From Actinomycetes bacterium (GTDB taxonomy: Bacteria > Actinomycetota > Actinomycetes > Actinomycetales > Dermatophilaceae): DNA of 64,000 bases. Made by a program: the position numbers and the translations under genes. The stretch lies in NCBI GenBank assembly GCA_029778715.1, contig JAKOPT010000019.1:83583-147582 (forward strand), written 5' to 3'. Below the pieces are notes generated by a model that saw nothing but the letters and a program-made list of their open reading frames with translations, was not told the origin of the DNA and did no database searches. Below, one piece after another: positions 8,837-18,799 of this stretch; within the stretch, counting starts at the first letter, position 1; the number at the start of each line of letters is the position of its first letter.

Positions 8837-9597
8837 GACAGGACTCCCAACTGCTTGAGGACCTCGACGACCTTCGGGGCGGCCGCCGCCCCCTCGCCGA
8901 GAACGACGACCTCGCTGGGCGGCGGCGGCGGAACCCGCAGGCCCACCCGACCGGCACCCTTGCTCGCGCCGACGGCGGCCACGGTCTCCAGCGGCGCCTT
9001 CTTCGCTTTCATCCGGCCCACGACCGAGGGGTAGCGGGGGCTGACCCCGCCCTCCAAGACCGTCGCAACACACGGCATACCGAGCTCGAAGACCTCGGTG
9101 CCGTCGGGTCCTTCACCCTTGAAGGTGGCGGTAGCGCCCTCGACCGCGATCGTCTGGATGCCCGTGACGACCGGCCGCCCGAGCGCGTACGCCAGGCGGA
9201 CACCCACCTGGAAGTCGCCGGTGTCGGCCGCGTCGTTGCCGAGGAGCACGAGGTCGTATGCCGTGCCGCCGGCTTCCCGGGACCGCACGACCGCCGCGAT
9301 TTCCTCGGCGATGTCGGCCGGGCCGTGACCGAGGGTGTCGGTCTCGACGAGCACCGCGTCGGTGGCGCCGACGGCCAGGGCCGAGCGCAACTGCTCCTCG
9401 GCCTCGGCCAGGCCGACGGACAGCACGGTGACCGTGCCGCCGTCGGCGACCTGGGTGGCGATCTCGACCGCCGCCTCCTCGTGGGCGCTCATCGTCCAGC
9501 CGGCGAACCGGCCGTCGACGGCACTGCCGTCCGCGGTGAGGACCACCTCGCCGGTGGGGTCGGGGACCCGCTTGATGCAGACGAGGACGTTGGTCAT
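8833..9597 (-). CDS. etfB: electron transfer flavoprotein beta subunit
   Basis: 254 aa; N-terminus MTNVLVCIKRVPDP is typical of ETF-beta, with the AMP-binding and partner-recognition region VLLGNDAADTGDFQVG in the middle. The ATG overlaps the stop of the upstream dehydrogenase (9594-9597), and its own stop overlaps the start of etfA, so all three are translated as one coupled unit. Confidence 0.93.
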   Translation of the reverse strand: MTNVLVCIKRVPDPTGEVVLTADGSAVDGRFAGWTMSAHEEAAVEIATQVADGGTVTVLSVGLAEAEEQLRSALAVGATDAVLVETDTLGHGPADIAEEIAAVVRSREAGGTAYDLVLLGNDAADTGDFQVGVRLAYALGRPVVTGIQTIAVEGATATFKGEGPDGTEVFELGMPCVATVLEGGVSPRYPSVVGRMKAKKAPLETVAAVGASKGAGRVGLRVPPPPPSEVVVLGEGAAAAPKVVEVLKQLGVLS

Positions 9598-12116
9598 GCC
9601 AGGCCCCGGATCCGCTTGTTCTCGGGGTCGAACAGCGGCGTGGCGTCGTTGGCGGCGACGACGACGGGGTAGAGCTCCTCCATGTAGGACACGGCGAGCT
9701 CGTTGCCGACGACGGCCTCCTCCGGGGGGAGGAAGGCCATGAGGACGTGCTTGCCCAGGCTCGGGGCCGAGCCGGCGGTCGTCACGTACGGGTGGTGGCC
9801 GTGGCCGTCGGTGAGGATCGAGCCGTCGCGGCGCACGATGGGCTCACCCCCGAGCATGTAGCGCTTGACGCCGCTCGCGCTCGTGTGGTCCTCGACGGTG
9901 AGCGAGCAGAGAATCGCCTGCGGGGCCTGCGCGGCCTGGGCGATGACGGCCTCCTTGCCGATGAAGTCCTGGTCCTTCCACTTCGCGCGCGACATGCCGG
10001 TTTCCATGAGGGTGCGCTCGGAGTCGAGCTCGTAGCCGTAGGCCCGGTAGCCCTTCTCGATACGCCCGGTCGTGCCGTAGACCCCGATGCCGGCGGGGAT
10101 GAGACCGTGCTCCTTGCCGGCCTCGAGGAGGCGCTCCCAGACCGCGGCACCGATCTCCATGGGCACGTAGAGCTCCCAGCCGTACTCACCGACGTAGGAG
10201 ATGCGCGAGGCGAGCACCATGAGGTTGCCGATTTCGAGGTCGCGGCAGGTCCCGAAGGGGAACCCGGCGTGCGACACGTCGGCCTTGGTCACGCTCTCGA
10301 GGATGGCGCGGGCATTGGGGCCCCACAGGCCGATCGTCGTGTATGCCGAGGTGAGGTCGATGAGGGCCGCCCCACCGTCCGCGGGGAGCCGGTCGGCAAA
10401 CCACTTGAGGTCGGCCATGCCGTGGGCGCCACCGGTGACGACCCGGAACCGGTCGTGCGCGAGGCGCATGACCGTCAGGTCGGAACGGAAACCGCCGCGG
10501 CTGTCGAGGACGGGGGTGTAGACGACGCGCCCGATCTTGACGTCGGCCTGGGCGACGATGACGTGCTGGACGGTCTCGAGGGCCTTGGGGCCGACGATGT
10601 CGAACATGGCGAACGCCGACAGGTCGACCAGGGCCGCGGTTTCACGCATCTGGAGGTGCTCGGCGTTGATGATCGGCGACCACCAGCGGGCGTCCCATTC
10701 GTGGGCACGCGGCATACAGGCCTCACCGAACTTCTCGACGAGCCCGGCGTTCGACTCATACCAGTGCGGGCGCTCCCAGCCGGCGGTCTCGTAGAAGACC
10801 GCGCCGAGGGCCTTCTGGGACTCGTGCATGGGGGCGAGGCGCACGTTGCGGGCCGAGGTGTACTGCTCGGACGGGTGGACGATGCCGTAGGTCTTGATGA
10901 ACGACTCGCCGGTGCGGGCCTTGACGTGCCCGCGGGTCTTCTGGTGCGGGTAGAAGCGGGCGATGTCGGAGTGGCCGAGGTCGATCTCGGGGTTGCCGTG
11001 GGTCATCCACTCGGCAACGGCGCGCGCGGTGCCGGGGCCTTCCTTGATCCAGACCGCGGCGGCGCTCCACAGACCCTTGACCTCGGGGGTCTCGCCGAGG
11101 ATCGGGTAACCGTCGGGGGTGAGGGAGAGCAGGCCGTTGATCGCATAGCGGATCTCGGCGCCCTCGGCACCGAGGAGTTCGGGCATGAGCTCATAGGCCT
11201 GCTCGAGCTGGGGGTCGAAGTCGTCGCTGGTGAACGGCAACTCGGTGGGGGAGAGCTTGGCCTGCTCGATGGTGGGGATGTCCTCGGGGTCCCACAGGAT
11301 GGCGCGGTGGGCGTAGGAGCCGACCTCCATGTCCGACCCGTGCTGACGCTCGTAGCACAAGGTGTCCATGTCGCGGACGATGGGGAAGGAGATCTCGCCG
11401 GGGCGCTCGGCCAGCTGCGGGCAGGGGCCCACGGAGATCATCTGGTGGACCGCGGGGGTGAGCGGGATGTAGGCGCCGGCCATCCGGGCCAGCTTGGGGC
11501 TCCACACGCCGCAGGCGATGACGACGGTGTCGGCCTCGATCCGGCCCTGGTTGGTCTCGACGGCCTTGATCCGGCCCTCGACGACCTCCATGCCGGTGAC
11601 CTCGACGTTGGGGACGACGGTGAGGGCGCCCTTGTCGATGGCCCGCTCGCGCATGATCGTGCCCGCGCGCAGGGAGTCGACAACGCCGACGGTGGGGAAC
11701 CACGCGGCGCCGATGATCTGGTCCTTGTCGAGGAAGGGCACCTTTTCCACAACGTGGTCGGGGTCGACGATCTCGGCGGGGATGCCCCAGGCCTTGGCGC
11801 TCGACATCCGGCGGCGCAGTTCCTCCATGCGCTCCTCGGTGCGGGCCACCTCGTAGCCACCGGACTCGGTGAAGACGCCGAGTTCCTTGTACTGCTTCAT
11901 CGAGTCGAGGGTGATGTCGGCGAACTCGCGGCTGTGGTCGACGGGGAAGATGAAGTTGCTCGCGTGGCCGGTGGAGCCGCCGGGGTTGGGCAGCGGGCCC
12001 TTGTCGAGTTGGACGATGTCGGTCCAGCCGAGTTCGGCGAGGTGGTAGACGAGGGAGTTGCCGACGATGCCGGCGCCGATGACGACGCATTGGGCGCGCG
12101 CGGGGAGTTCAGCCAT
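9594..12116 (-). CDS. dimethylglycine/sarcosine dehydrogenase-like FAD oxidoreductase with GcvT domain
   Basis: 840 aa. N-terminal FAD-dependent DAO domain (VVIGAGIVGNSLVYHLAELG), with GSTGHAS at the site where DMGDH/SARDH family members bind FAD covalently to His. A linker domain is followed by a C-terminal folate-binding aminomethyltransferase (GcvT) half from about residue 430. Family knowledge: such enzymes oxidatively demethylate N-methylglycines, pass electrons to ETF and give the methyl carbon to tetrahydrofolate. Coupling to etfBA and the surrounding betaine genes make dimethylglycine the likeliest substrate, with sarcosine as the alternative. A TTGC-N7-GCAA site lies in its promoter. 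Confidence 0.85.
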   Translation of the reverse strand: MAELPARAQCVVIGAGIVGNSLVYHLAELGWTDIVQLDKGPLPNPGGSTGHASNFIFPVDHSREFADITLDSMKQYKELGVFTESGGYEVARTEERMEELRRRMSSAKAWGIPAEIVDPDHVVEKVPFLDKDQIIGAAWFPTVGVVDSLRAGTIMRERAIDKGALTVVPNVEVTGMEVVEGRIKAVETNQGRIEADTVVIACGVWSPKLARMAGAYIPLTPAVHQMISVGPCPQLAERPGEISFPIVRDMDTLCYERQHGSDMEVGSYAHRAILWDPEDIPTIEQAKLSPTELPFTSDDFDPQLEQAYELMPELLGAEGAEIRYAINGLLSLTPDGYPILGETPEVKGLWSAAAVWIKEGPGTARAVAEWMTHGNPEIDLGHSDIARFYPHQKTRGHVKARTGESFIKTYGIVHPSEQYTSARNVRLAPMHESQKALGAVFYETAGWERPHWYESNAGLVEKFGEACMPRAHEWDARWWSPIINAEHLQMRETAALVDLSAFAMFDIVGPKALETVQHVIVAQADVKIGRVVYTPVLDSRGGFRSDLTVMRLAHDRFRVVTGGAHGMADLKWFADRLPADGGAALIDLTSAYTTIGLWGPNARAILESVTKADVSHAGFPFGTCRDLEIGNLMVLASRISYVGEYGWELYVPMEIGAAVWERLLEAGKEHGLIPAGIGVYGTTGRIEKGYRAYGYELDSERTLMETGMSRAKWKDQDFIGKEAVIAQAAQAPQAILCSLTVEDHTSASGVKRYMLGGEPIVRRDGSILTDGHGHHPYVTTAGSAPSLGKHVLMAFLPPEEAVVGNELAVSYMEELYPVVVAANDATPLFDPENKRIRGLA

Positions 12117-12140
12117 TTCGGTTCAGCCTTCCGGGATTTG

Positions 12141-12174
12141 TTGCCTATCGTGCAACGAGGTTCGCATTGTGCAA
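12141..12174. promoter_or_regulatory. two TTGC...GCAA operator-like sites upstream of the dimethylglycine dehydrogenase
   Basis: TTGCCTATCGTGCAA (12141-12155) and TTCGCATTGTGCAA (12161-12174) lie 25-58 bases before the ATG of the dehydrogenase. The same 15-mer pattern TTGC-N7-GCAA recurs before betB and across the metF start. A site for the IclR regulator at 41.6-42.5 kb is inferred. Confidence 0.55.
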
Positions 12175-12220
12175 CGGTTCCGGGTCATTCTGCCAGAGCG
12201 TGCGGGGGCTTGGGTAGGAA

Positions 12221-12307
12221 GTTCAGGTGGGAAACGTGCGCTTCGCACCCCGACAGTCGGGGTGCGACGCGCACGTTGGGTGGTTCAGGCGGGAAAAGGG
12301 TGGCGGG
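12221..12307. repeat. dispersed palindromic intergenic repeat, copy 1
   Basis: Begins GTTCAGGTGGGAAA, has a central stem (GCACCCC ... GGGGTGC, 12245-12265) and ends GGTTCAGGCGGGAAAAGGG. It is the same layout as the copies at 43453, 50990 and 63361. Sits between the proX stop and the dehydrogenase promoter and could also stop proX transcription. Confidence 0.75.
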
Positions 12308-12313
12308 TGGGGC

Positions 12314-13285
12314 TCACTTGAGCCAGGCGTTGACCTTGTCCTGGTTCGCCTCGACCCACTTCTTCGCCGCGTCATCCGGGGAGAGGTTCTGGTTGGCGAT
12401 CATCTCCGACACCTTGTTCTGGTCGTCGTTGGTCCAGGTGAAGTTCTTGATGAGGTTGACCGCGGGCGAGCCGGAGTCGGCGAACTTCTTGGCGACGAGC
12501 TTGTTGAGGGTGTAGGGCGGGTAGTCGCAGTTGACCTTCTTCGGGTCGTCGTCGCAGCCCTGGGTCCACTTGGGCAGGTTGACCTTGACGAGCTTGGTCT
12601 CGGAGAAGAACCACTGCGGCTCGTAGAAGTACGCGAGCAGCGGGGTCTTGTTCTTCTCGGCCTGGCGGAAACTCGTGATGAGCGCCGCCTCCGATCCGCC
12701 CGTGACCACCTTGAAGTTGAGGTTCAAGTTGGTGACGAGGGCCTCGTCGTTGGTGACGTAGGACGGGTCACCGTCGAGGAGCTGGCCCTTGCCGCCGGAC
12801 TCGCTCGTCTTGAACAGGTCGGCGTACTTGTTGAGGTTGTTCCAGTCGGTGATGTCCGGGTACTTCTGCGCCATCCACGGCGGGACGTACCAGCCGATGA
12901 TGCCCTGGTTGCCCGTCGGGCCCGCGTCGACGACGACCTTCTGGTCGGTGATGTACTTCTTGACCAGGTCGGGGTGGCCCCAGTTCTCGACGACGGTGTC
13001 GATCGAGCCGGAGGCCATGCCCTGCCAACTCACCTCTTCCTTGAGTTCGGGGTAGGTGACGTTGCAACCGAGCTTGGTCTTGGCGACGTAGCCGATGACG
13101 TGGGCGTTGCTCACGTAGCCAGTCCACGGGTTGACCGCGATCCGCAGGTCCCCGCACTTGGCGCTGCTTCCGGCGGCGCTCGAACTGCCGCTGGAGTTGA
13201 TGTTCCCGCCGCCGCAGGCCGCGAGGCCGAGGGCCATCCCGGCGGCGACGACGACGGTGGTGATCCGGCGTGTGCCTCGTGCCAT
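12314..13285 (-). CDS. proX: glycine betaine ABC transporter substrate-binding lipoprotein
   Basis: 323 aa. A signal peptide ends in the lipobox LGLAACGGG, followed by a Ser/Gly/Ala linker and a ligand-binding domain of the OpuAC/ProX type (GDLRIAVNPWTGYVSNAHVI; VVENWGHPDL; GIIGWYVPPWMAQKYP). Aromatic residues typical of quaternary-amine cages are present (several Trp and Tyr). ATG 13285 is chosen because AAAGGAAG precedes it by a normal distance; the earlier ATG at 13315 lacks one. Downstream of the split permease on the same strand, so it may now be cut off from its original promoter by the inserted element. Confidence 0.9.
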   Translation of the reverse strand: MARGTRRITTVVVAAGMALGLAACGGGNINSSGSSSAAGSSAKCGDLRIAVNPWTGYVSNAHVIGYVAKTKLGCNVTYPELKEEVSWQGMASGSIDTVVENWGHPDLVKKYITDQKVVVDAGPTGNQGIIGWYVPPWMAQKYPDITDWNNLNKYADLFKTSESGGKGQLLDGDPSYVTNDEALVTNLNLNFKVVTGGSEAALITSFRQAEKNKTPLLAYFYEPQWFFSETKLVKVNLPKWTQGCDDDPKKVNCDYPPYTLNKLVAKKFADSGSPAVNLIKNFTWTNDDQNKVSEMIANQNLSPDDAAKKWVEANQDKVNAWLK

Positions 13286-13413
13286 GTGTCTTCCTTTCTG
13301 GAGCCCCGCGGCCATCCGCGGGGAGATTTGGGGGGTCGCTCAGGAGAGCGTGGGGTATGCCGCGCTCGGGCTCTCGGTGTCGGCCGCGGGTTCGCGGCGG
13401 GCTGGGACGGGAG

Positions 13414-15198
13414 TCATCGGCCGTAGCGCTCCGCGGCATACCGGGCAATGCGGTCGAGCATGACGCCCATCGCCGTGATGGCGATACCGGCGGCGAGGCC
13501 CTTGCCGAACAACTGGCCCTGGGAGAAACCCTGGACGATGAGGTACCCGAGGCTGCCGCCGCCGACCATGCCGCCGATGACGACCATGGAGAGGACGTAG
13601 AGCAGGCCCTGGTTGGTCGCGAGGACGAGCGCCTCACGGGCCATGGGGAGTTGGACCTTCGAGATCATCTGCCAGGTCGTGCTGCCGGTGGAGCGGGCCG
13701 CCTCGACGGTGGTCGCCGACACGCCGTGAATGCCGTCGGCGACGAGTTTGGTGGCGATCGGGATGCCGTAGAGCATGGCGGCGGCGATGGCGGTGAACCG
13801 GCTCGAGGCGAACAGCGCCAGCGCCGGCACCAGATAGACGAAGGGCGGGATGGTCTGGAACCCGTCGAGGAGCGGCCGGACGACGATGTCGACGATCCGG
13901 CTGCGACCCATGCCCACCCCGACGATGACCGCGACGATCATGACGAGCACGGTGGCGACGAGGGTCATCGTCAAGGTGACCATGGCTTCGTTCCACAGCC
14001 CGGTGCCGAGGATGACGGCCTCGCAGACGAGGGTGATGAGCAACGGCCGACGGCCCCCGAGGATGACGGCGACGGCGGCGATGACCAGCGCCATCGTCCA
14101 CCACGGGCTGGTCGCCAGCAGGGACTGGAGCGGGTTGAGGAAGCCGTAGGTGACGAAGTTCTTGAACGCCTCGCTGGCGCCGCTCACGGCATCGACGAAG
14201 GCCGTGGTCACGGTGTTGATGTGACCGGCCAGGGCCGACCCGGTGATCTCGCGGATCGCCGGGACCTCGCTGAGGTCGGGGAAGGTCGCCAACTGGAGGT
14301 AGAGGGTCGAGTAGTAGGCGGCCGCGAGAACCGGGACGAGGAGCACCCCGAGGACGAGGCGGCGGCCGGCGCGCGTCAGCCGGGGCAACTCGAAACCGCG
14401 CCCGGCATCCTCGGTGGCCCAGCGGGGGAGGTGTTCGAGCATGACCTTGCTGCTCAGGCCGGGATAGCCGACCGAGGCCACCTTGCCCTGCGTGGACTTC
14501 TCGGTGCGCTCGCTCGCGGCGGTGGTCGTCCGGTCGAGCATGATGGCGATGGCGACGATGGCGAGCCCGGCGACCGCGGCCTTGCCCACGTTGAGCACCT
14601 GGAGGGCATCGACGACGGTGCGGCCGAGACCGGGGCCGTTGACGAGGGCGGCGATGGTCGCCATCGACAGCGCGGCCATCGTCGACTGGTTGATGCCGAC
14701 GACGATGGTCCGCTTGGCCATCGGCAACTGGACCTGGCGGAGCAGTTGGCCCCTCGTCACCCCGAGCGAGCGGCCGGCCTCGATGGTGTTCGCCGACACC
14801 GAGCGGATCCCGTGTTCGGTGATCCGGACCAGGGGTGGCAGGGCATAGATGAGAGTGAGGACCACGGCGGTCGCTGGGCCGATGCCGAAGAGCATCGCGA
14901 CCGGGGCCAAATAGGCGAACGACGGCATCGTCTGCATGACGTCGAGCACCGGGGTGACGAACCCCGAGACGCGGCGGCTGCGGGCCATCGCGATGCCGAG
15001 GGGGAGCCCGATGACGATCGAGATGACGACCGAGAAGACCGTGATGATGAGGGTGTCGAGCCCTTCGGTCCATAGGCCGAAGACGCCGAGGAGGAGGGTG
15101 ACACTCGTGACGAGCAACGAGGGCCGCCAGCCCGCGAACGCATAACTCACCCACCCGAAGAGGGCGACGACCCCGAACCAGCCGAGCAGGTTCCCTGG
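13414..15198 (-). pseudogene. proW: 3' part of fused tandem betaine ABC permease, split by the integrated element
   Basis: Host-derived codons run from 15198 to the stop at 13414 (about 594 residues). Two full permease domains are fused: EAA-type loops appear twice, as RGQLLRQVQLPMAKRTIVV and STTWQMISKVQLPMAREALVL. The first 112 codons lie 21.6 kb away (36799-37134). The open frame continues into element DNA to an ATG at 15363, but that extension (including DLPTCGLLF) is element sequence and not permease. Frame across the junction (…TP then GNLLGWFG…) matches the other half, so excision restores a 706-codon gene. Whether the remaining fragment is translated is unknown. Confidence 0.88.
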
Positions 15199-15215
15199 TG
15201 TGAACAACAATCCGC
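15190..15215. other. element attachment junction (att site, proX-proximal end)
   Basis: Host proW sequence up to about 15195 meets element sequence. On the minus strand the junction reads TGTTCACACCAGGGAACC. The tetramer CCAG (15195-15198 as CTGG) is shared with the other junction at 36795-36798. Combining outer halves gives host site GGTCACCCCAGGGAACC and element site GTTGTTCACACCAGACAAC, the latter with GTTGT/ACAAC inverted arms as expected for a serine-integrase attP. Confidence 0.75.
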
Positions 15216-15325
15216 AGGTGGGTAGGTCAAAGTGCCTGTGACCAGGGTCTTTGCCCAAATCTGCGACCCACCTACCGAGGCTCTCCTCCTCGCAGGCCGG
15301 GGTCAGTCTCGTGCCGGATGTCCGA

Positions 15326-16264
15326 TCAGGACGTGCCGGCCCCAGGGGTAGCTGGGCGATCAAGCAATCCGCCGTCGTCGACCTGGCCCCGGATGTGGGT
15401 GGCCATACCGAAGAGGTCCGGGTACATGGTGCCGCTGTTGATCCCGTAGTCCCGCTCCAGACGGCGACGGATCGGCTCCTTGGCGTCTGCGGCGATCCTC
15501 AGCGTCAGCGTCGGGCGCGACCTCGGATCGAGATTGCGTGTCCGGTCCACCATGCGCGTCGGAACGGAAGTGGCTCGCCGGACCTCGTCGGCCTTCCACA
15601 GCCCGGCGGCACTCGCGTCGCCAGGCGCCTTGCGGTACTGGGAGTTCTTCCCGGCGTAGTACTTCGGAACTCCTGCGAGCAGGAACCCAGACTGCTGGGC
15701 GGGGATGCGCTCGTTGTAGGAGGGCGGCCGCCAGAGAAGCGGAAGCTCCAGCGACCACTTCGACGCCTTCTCGAAGTGACGCCAAGGGATGTCGTACGTG
15801 TTCCACCCGGCGTCCAGCCGGACCGAACGGTCGGTCACGTCGATCGCGAACACGCGCCCGTCCTGGCCGTCCTCGTCGGCGTGCCGCTGCTCGACCGCGA
15901 ACCACAGGGCGACCAGCGGATTCAAGGACACGTCCAGGAGCCGTGTCGGCGCCCCGTAGTGCTGCATGTGCGCCACCAGCTCCAGGTAGGGCAGCTGGTC
16001 GAAGCGCCAGCCGTCGCGAGCGAGGCTAAGGAGCTTGTCCTCGGCCTTGAGCAGGTCCGCCTCCTCAGGGGCGTTCCCGGTGGCCTGCGCGAGCAGCCGT
16101 CGGTAGAGCCCACTGTGGAGGCACCAGGAAGCGTTCACCTGTCCGCGCCAGGCCATGCGCCGACGACCAATCTTGTTCATCACGTCCTCGATCGCAGCCA
16201 TGGCGTCCTCCCACGACGCGATCGGATCGCCCTCCCACGGACCAAAGAAGGTGGTTCCGTCCAT
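15326..16264 (-). CDS. FRG domain protein
   Basis: 312 aa with the FRG motif spread typical of the family: AWRGQVNASWCLHSGLYRR near residue 40 and QHYGAPTRLLDVSLNPLVAL near residue 110, followed by WFAVEQ. FRG domains are common in phage-defence islands but have no settled biochemical activity. First gene inside the element, facing the proW junction. The next gene (16403) is divergent. A defence role is inference from context (adjacent methyltransferase remnant). Confidence 0.8.
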   Translation of the reverse strand: MDGTTFFGPWEGDPIASWEDAMAAIEDVMNKIGRRRMAWRGQVNASWCLHSGLYRRLLAQATGNAPEEADLLKAEDKLLSLARDGWRFDQLPYLELVAHMQHYGAPTRLLDVSLNPLVALWFAVEQRHADEDGQDGRVFAIDVTDRSVRLDAGWNTYDIPWRHFEKASKWSLELPLLWRPPSYNERIPAQQSGFLLAGVPKYYAGKNSQYRKAPGDASAAGLWKADEVRRATSVPTRMVDRTRNLDPRSRPTLTLRIAADAKEPIRRRLERDYGINSGTMYPDLFGMATHIRGQVDDGGLLDRPATPGAGTS

Positions 16265-16402
16265 GACGCCTCATCACTCCTACCCGTGCCCTTGCCTCAG
16301 TCTGCCCCGACACCGGCATCTGGTCGGTGATTGCATCGGAGAGTCCCTGCGCCGCAAACGTCGGACCACGTTGGTACCGTCCACGCATAGGAAGGGGCAG
16401 CC

Positions 16403-17146
16403 ATGAGGTTCTCGGAGGCATTCTCGATCAAGGGCGCGAAGAAGCACGACTGGTTCGATGCGGACCTCACCGTCGACACCAAGCTGTTCGTCGATCCCTT
16501 CCTGATGCTCCGAGCCGGCGACCAGTGGATCCAGGCGCACGCGGACCTCGTCGCCCACTTCGCCCACTGCTACCAGCTCGTCGCCAGGGCGCCCTCGAAG
16601 CAGTCCCTGTCTGCGAAGCAGGCCCACAAGCTCTTGACGTTTCCGGAGCCGCACGAGTTCTGCCTCGGTTACACCACCGCATCGACGAGGGGGTCGGGCG
16701 GGGGCGCCGGGCGTGCCGCAGCCATCGCCGACGGCATCGCAGTCGCGGTCGCAGCCGGGCTCAAGCGCCCGGAGCACATCGAGGAGATCGGCATCCTGAA
16801 CGAACGCTTCGGCGCCGACAGCATCTCCGACGCGACGCTCAACATCCTCAAGGCCCATTTCGTGCGCTACACACGGGGCGTCGCGGCCGAGCTCGGTATC
16901 CCGGTGGCCGAGCACCGCCTCCGGAACGCGGCTGTCGACCTCGAACTCTCCCGTTGGGAGACGGAGGTCGTCGAGCTCAGCATCAGCGCCTTAACCTTCC
17001 TCACCTGGGCCTCGGGCTTCCCGATGATCGCTGCTCTCACTGACTCATCGCCGATGTCTCGCAGAACGTACTTGACACCCCACTCCTCCAACCAGCGCTT
17101 CGCCTCAGCCTGTGGAGAGCGCCAGCACTTGCCCGAGGGCGGGTAG
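16403..17146 (+). pseudogene. 3'-truncated hypothetical gene fused to antisense methyltransferase DNA
   Basis: Starts MRFSEAFSIKGAKKHDWFDADLTVDTK with AAGGGG before the ATG. About the first 200 residues look like a normal protein of a family I do not recognise. Beyond about 17,000-17,047 the frame runs through the complement of the type III methyltransferase, so the true C-terminus is missing. Two convergent genes have therefore lost their 3' ends to one deletion. It could have been part of the same restriction or defence cluster as the methyltransferase and FRG gene. Confidence 0.55.
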
Positions 17147-17948
17147 TGGATCTCGCCGGTGAACGGTGACTGGATTCCGTAGACCATCCCCTGGTGAGTA
17201 GCGGCCTTGGGCCCCGAGAAGTCGCCCGACTTCCACCGACGCGCATCACCATCACGCGTCTGGTACCGCGCATCCATCGCCTCGGTGCGAGGCTCCAGCC
17301 CCGTCTTGGCCAGTCGCTCATTCTTGGCGTAGACCAGCACGTACTCGGTCGCGGTCGAGACGTGACGATTGTCGGACCGCGGTGAGTAACTCTTCTGCCA
17401 GTTGATGATCGCGAGCCGGTTCTCCTCGTAGAACAGCTCGTCGAGCATCTGGCCAAGGTGGAACAGCTCGCGGCTGTCGATACAGATCGCCAGCACCCCG
17501 CACGGCTTCAGCATCGACTTCATCATCTGGAGCCGCGGGTACATGAACTTCATCCACTTGGTGTGCCGCGCAGGGTCGTCGCTGCCGACGAAGTCCCCCA
17601 GGTCGGGGTCGTTGGGGTCCTGGTCCCACTTGTCGTTGTACCTGAAGTCACCGCCCGTGTTGTAGGGGGGATCTGTCAGGATAAGGTCCACCTGGCCCTT
17701 CTCGCGGTACAGGGAGGCCAGGGCCTGGAGGTTGTCGCCCTCGATCAAGAGGTTCCTCGCGCGGCCGTTCTCGTCGCCTGCGCTGTGTGCCTTGACCGTT
17801 CGCATCGTCCTCGGCCGGACCCTGCGGCCGATCTGTCGGGCCAACACCTTGCGGGGAACGATAGGTTGACGCCGGCGCCGGTCTTCTCCCGGATCATCTC
17901 GATCAGCTGCTCGACGGGCAGCGACTCAAGATCCGTCACGTCGTCCAC
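17030..17948 (-). pseudogene. decayed type III/beta-class DNA methyltransferase (Mod-like)
   Basis: Starts at GTG 17948 behind AAGGAGG (VDDVTDLESLPVEQLIEMI...). At about 17,852 one base is missing: the frame reads NLSFPA, and the family-like continuation KVLARQIGRRVRPRTM is in the next frame. The catalytic DPPYNTGGDFRYNDKW motif is intact, as is the helical block HTKWMKFMYPRLQ. After YVLRDIGD the sequence runs into the antisense of the neighbouring hypothetical gene, so the target-recognition and C-terminal part is lost. Both a frameshift and a truncation make it inactive; no Res subunit is present. Confidence 0.75.
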
Positions 17949-18169
17949 GGTGTCCTCCTTGGTCTGGCGGATGGTCGTTCTGGCATGTCCGCACACGCCA
18001 AGCAGTCCAGTGGCTCCAGCCTACCGACGGGGACTGACAGAGTTCGTGACGACGCGAGTTCCTTGGCATTTCCCCTTATGGAGCATGGATTCACGGCAGC
18101 ACAGCTGCCTCGGGGGACTACTGACAGCAGGGGCACACGGGGTGCCTCGCGTTCTCGTCGGGAGTCACC

Positions 18170-18643
18170 ATGAGCAACCTCAACCACGGCACCGTCACTG
18201 GCCGCCTCGCGGCCGACCCCAAGGTCTTCCAGAACAGTGACGGCTCCAAGAGCGTCCACGTCACCCTCTATGTCGACCGCGACTACCGCACCGCCGACGG
18301 CACGCGCCCGAGCGACCGCGTCCAGCTGGAGACCTACGTCCGTCCTGAGACCGACGTGGCGAGGACCCCGTTCGGCTACATGCACCAGGGCGACCTCGTG
18401 GCCCTCGGCTACGAGGTGCGCTCCAGCGTGTACGCCGACAAGCAGACCGGCGAGGTCAAGTACAGCCAGGGCCTGAACATCACGGACGCCTCGCTGCTGG
18501 AGAGCGCCTCGGTCACGACGGCTCGCCTTCAGAAGCGACTCGCGGCCGCTCAGACGGCCCTCCAGAGCGCCGAGCAGGCTCCGCCGGCACCAGCGGCCAC
18601 CCAGCGCCGCAGCACGCGTCAGAAGGCTGCGGCGACCGCCTGA
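18170..18643 (+). CDS. ssb: single-stranded DNA-binding protein
   Basis: 157 aa; an OB-fold start (LNHGTVTGRLAADPKVFQNS) and LETYVRPE in the core, with a variable Ala/Gln/Arg-rich tail replacing the usual acidic tip (ends KAAATA), so docking to host SSB partners may be weak. GGGAG precedes the ATG. First gene of a rightward block with dprA, DUF4192 and ardA. SSB plus ArdA are typical of the leading region of mobilizable plasmids, where they protect incoming single-stranded DNA. Confidence 0.85.
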   Translation: MSNLNHGTVTGRLAADPKVFQNSDGSKSVHVTLYVDRDYRTADGTRPSDRVQLETYVRPETDVARTPFGYMHQGDLVALGYEVRSSVYADKQTGEVKYSQGLNITDASLLESASVTTARLQKRLAAAQTALQSAEQAPPAPAATQRRSTRQKAAATA

Positions 18644-18661
18644 GCAGCCGCACAACCTCAG

Positions 18662-18704
18662 AGAACCCCCGTTGTGAGCCAACCCGGCTCGCAGCGGGGG
18701 TTCT
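18662..18704 (+). terminator. strong hairpin after ssb
   Basis: AGAACCCCCG (18662-18671) pairs with CGGGGGTTCT (18695-18704), with an inner GAGCC/GGCTC stem. Located 18 bases after the ssb stop. No long T-run follows, so it may attenuate rather than fully stop transcription toward dprA. Confidence 0.65.
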
Positions 18705-18799
18705 GTCTTCACGGGCTGGCTTGTGCCGGACTCCGTCCGGCCGGGATCGCAGCAGAGGGCTGCCGTTGGCCGCCCGCGATCCCGAGGAAGGGGACAGAC

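Noticed and set aside
9747..12515. 922-aa plus-strand ORF
   Set aside because: Antisense shadow of the dehydrogenase gene, low-complexity Val/Gly/Asp-rich composition and no family motif.
13414..15363. Permease with its own N-terminal extension starting at 15363
   Set aside because: Residues before 15198 come from element DNA; the true N-terminus is at 36799-37134.
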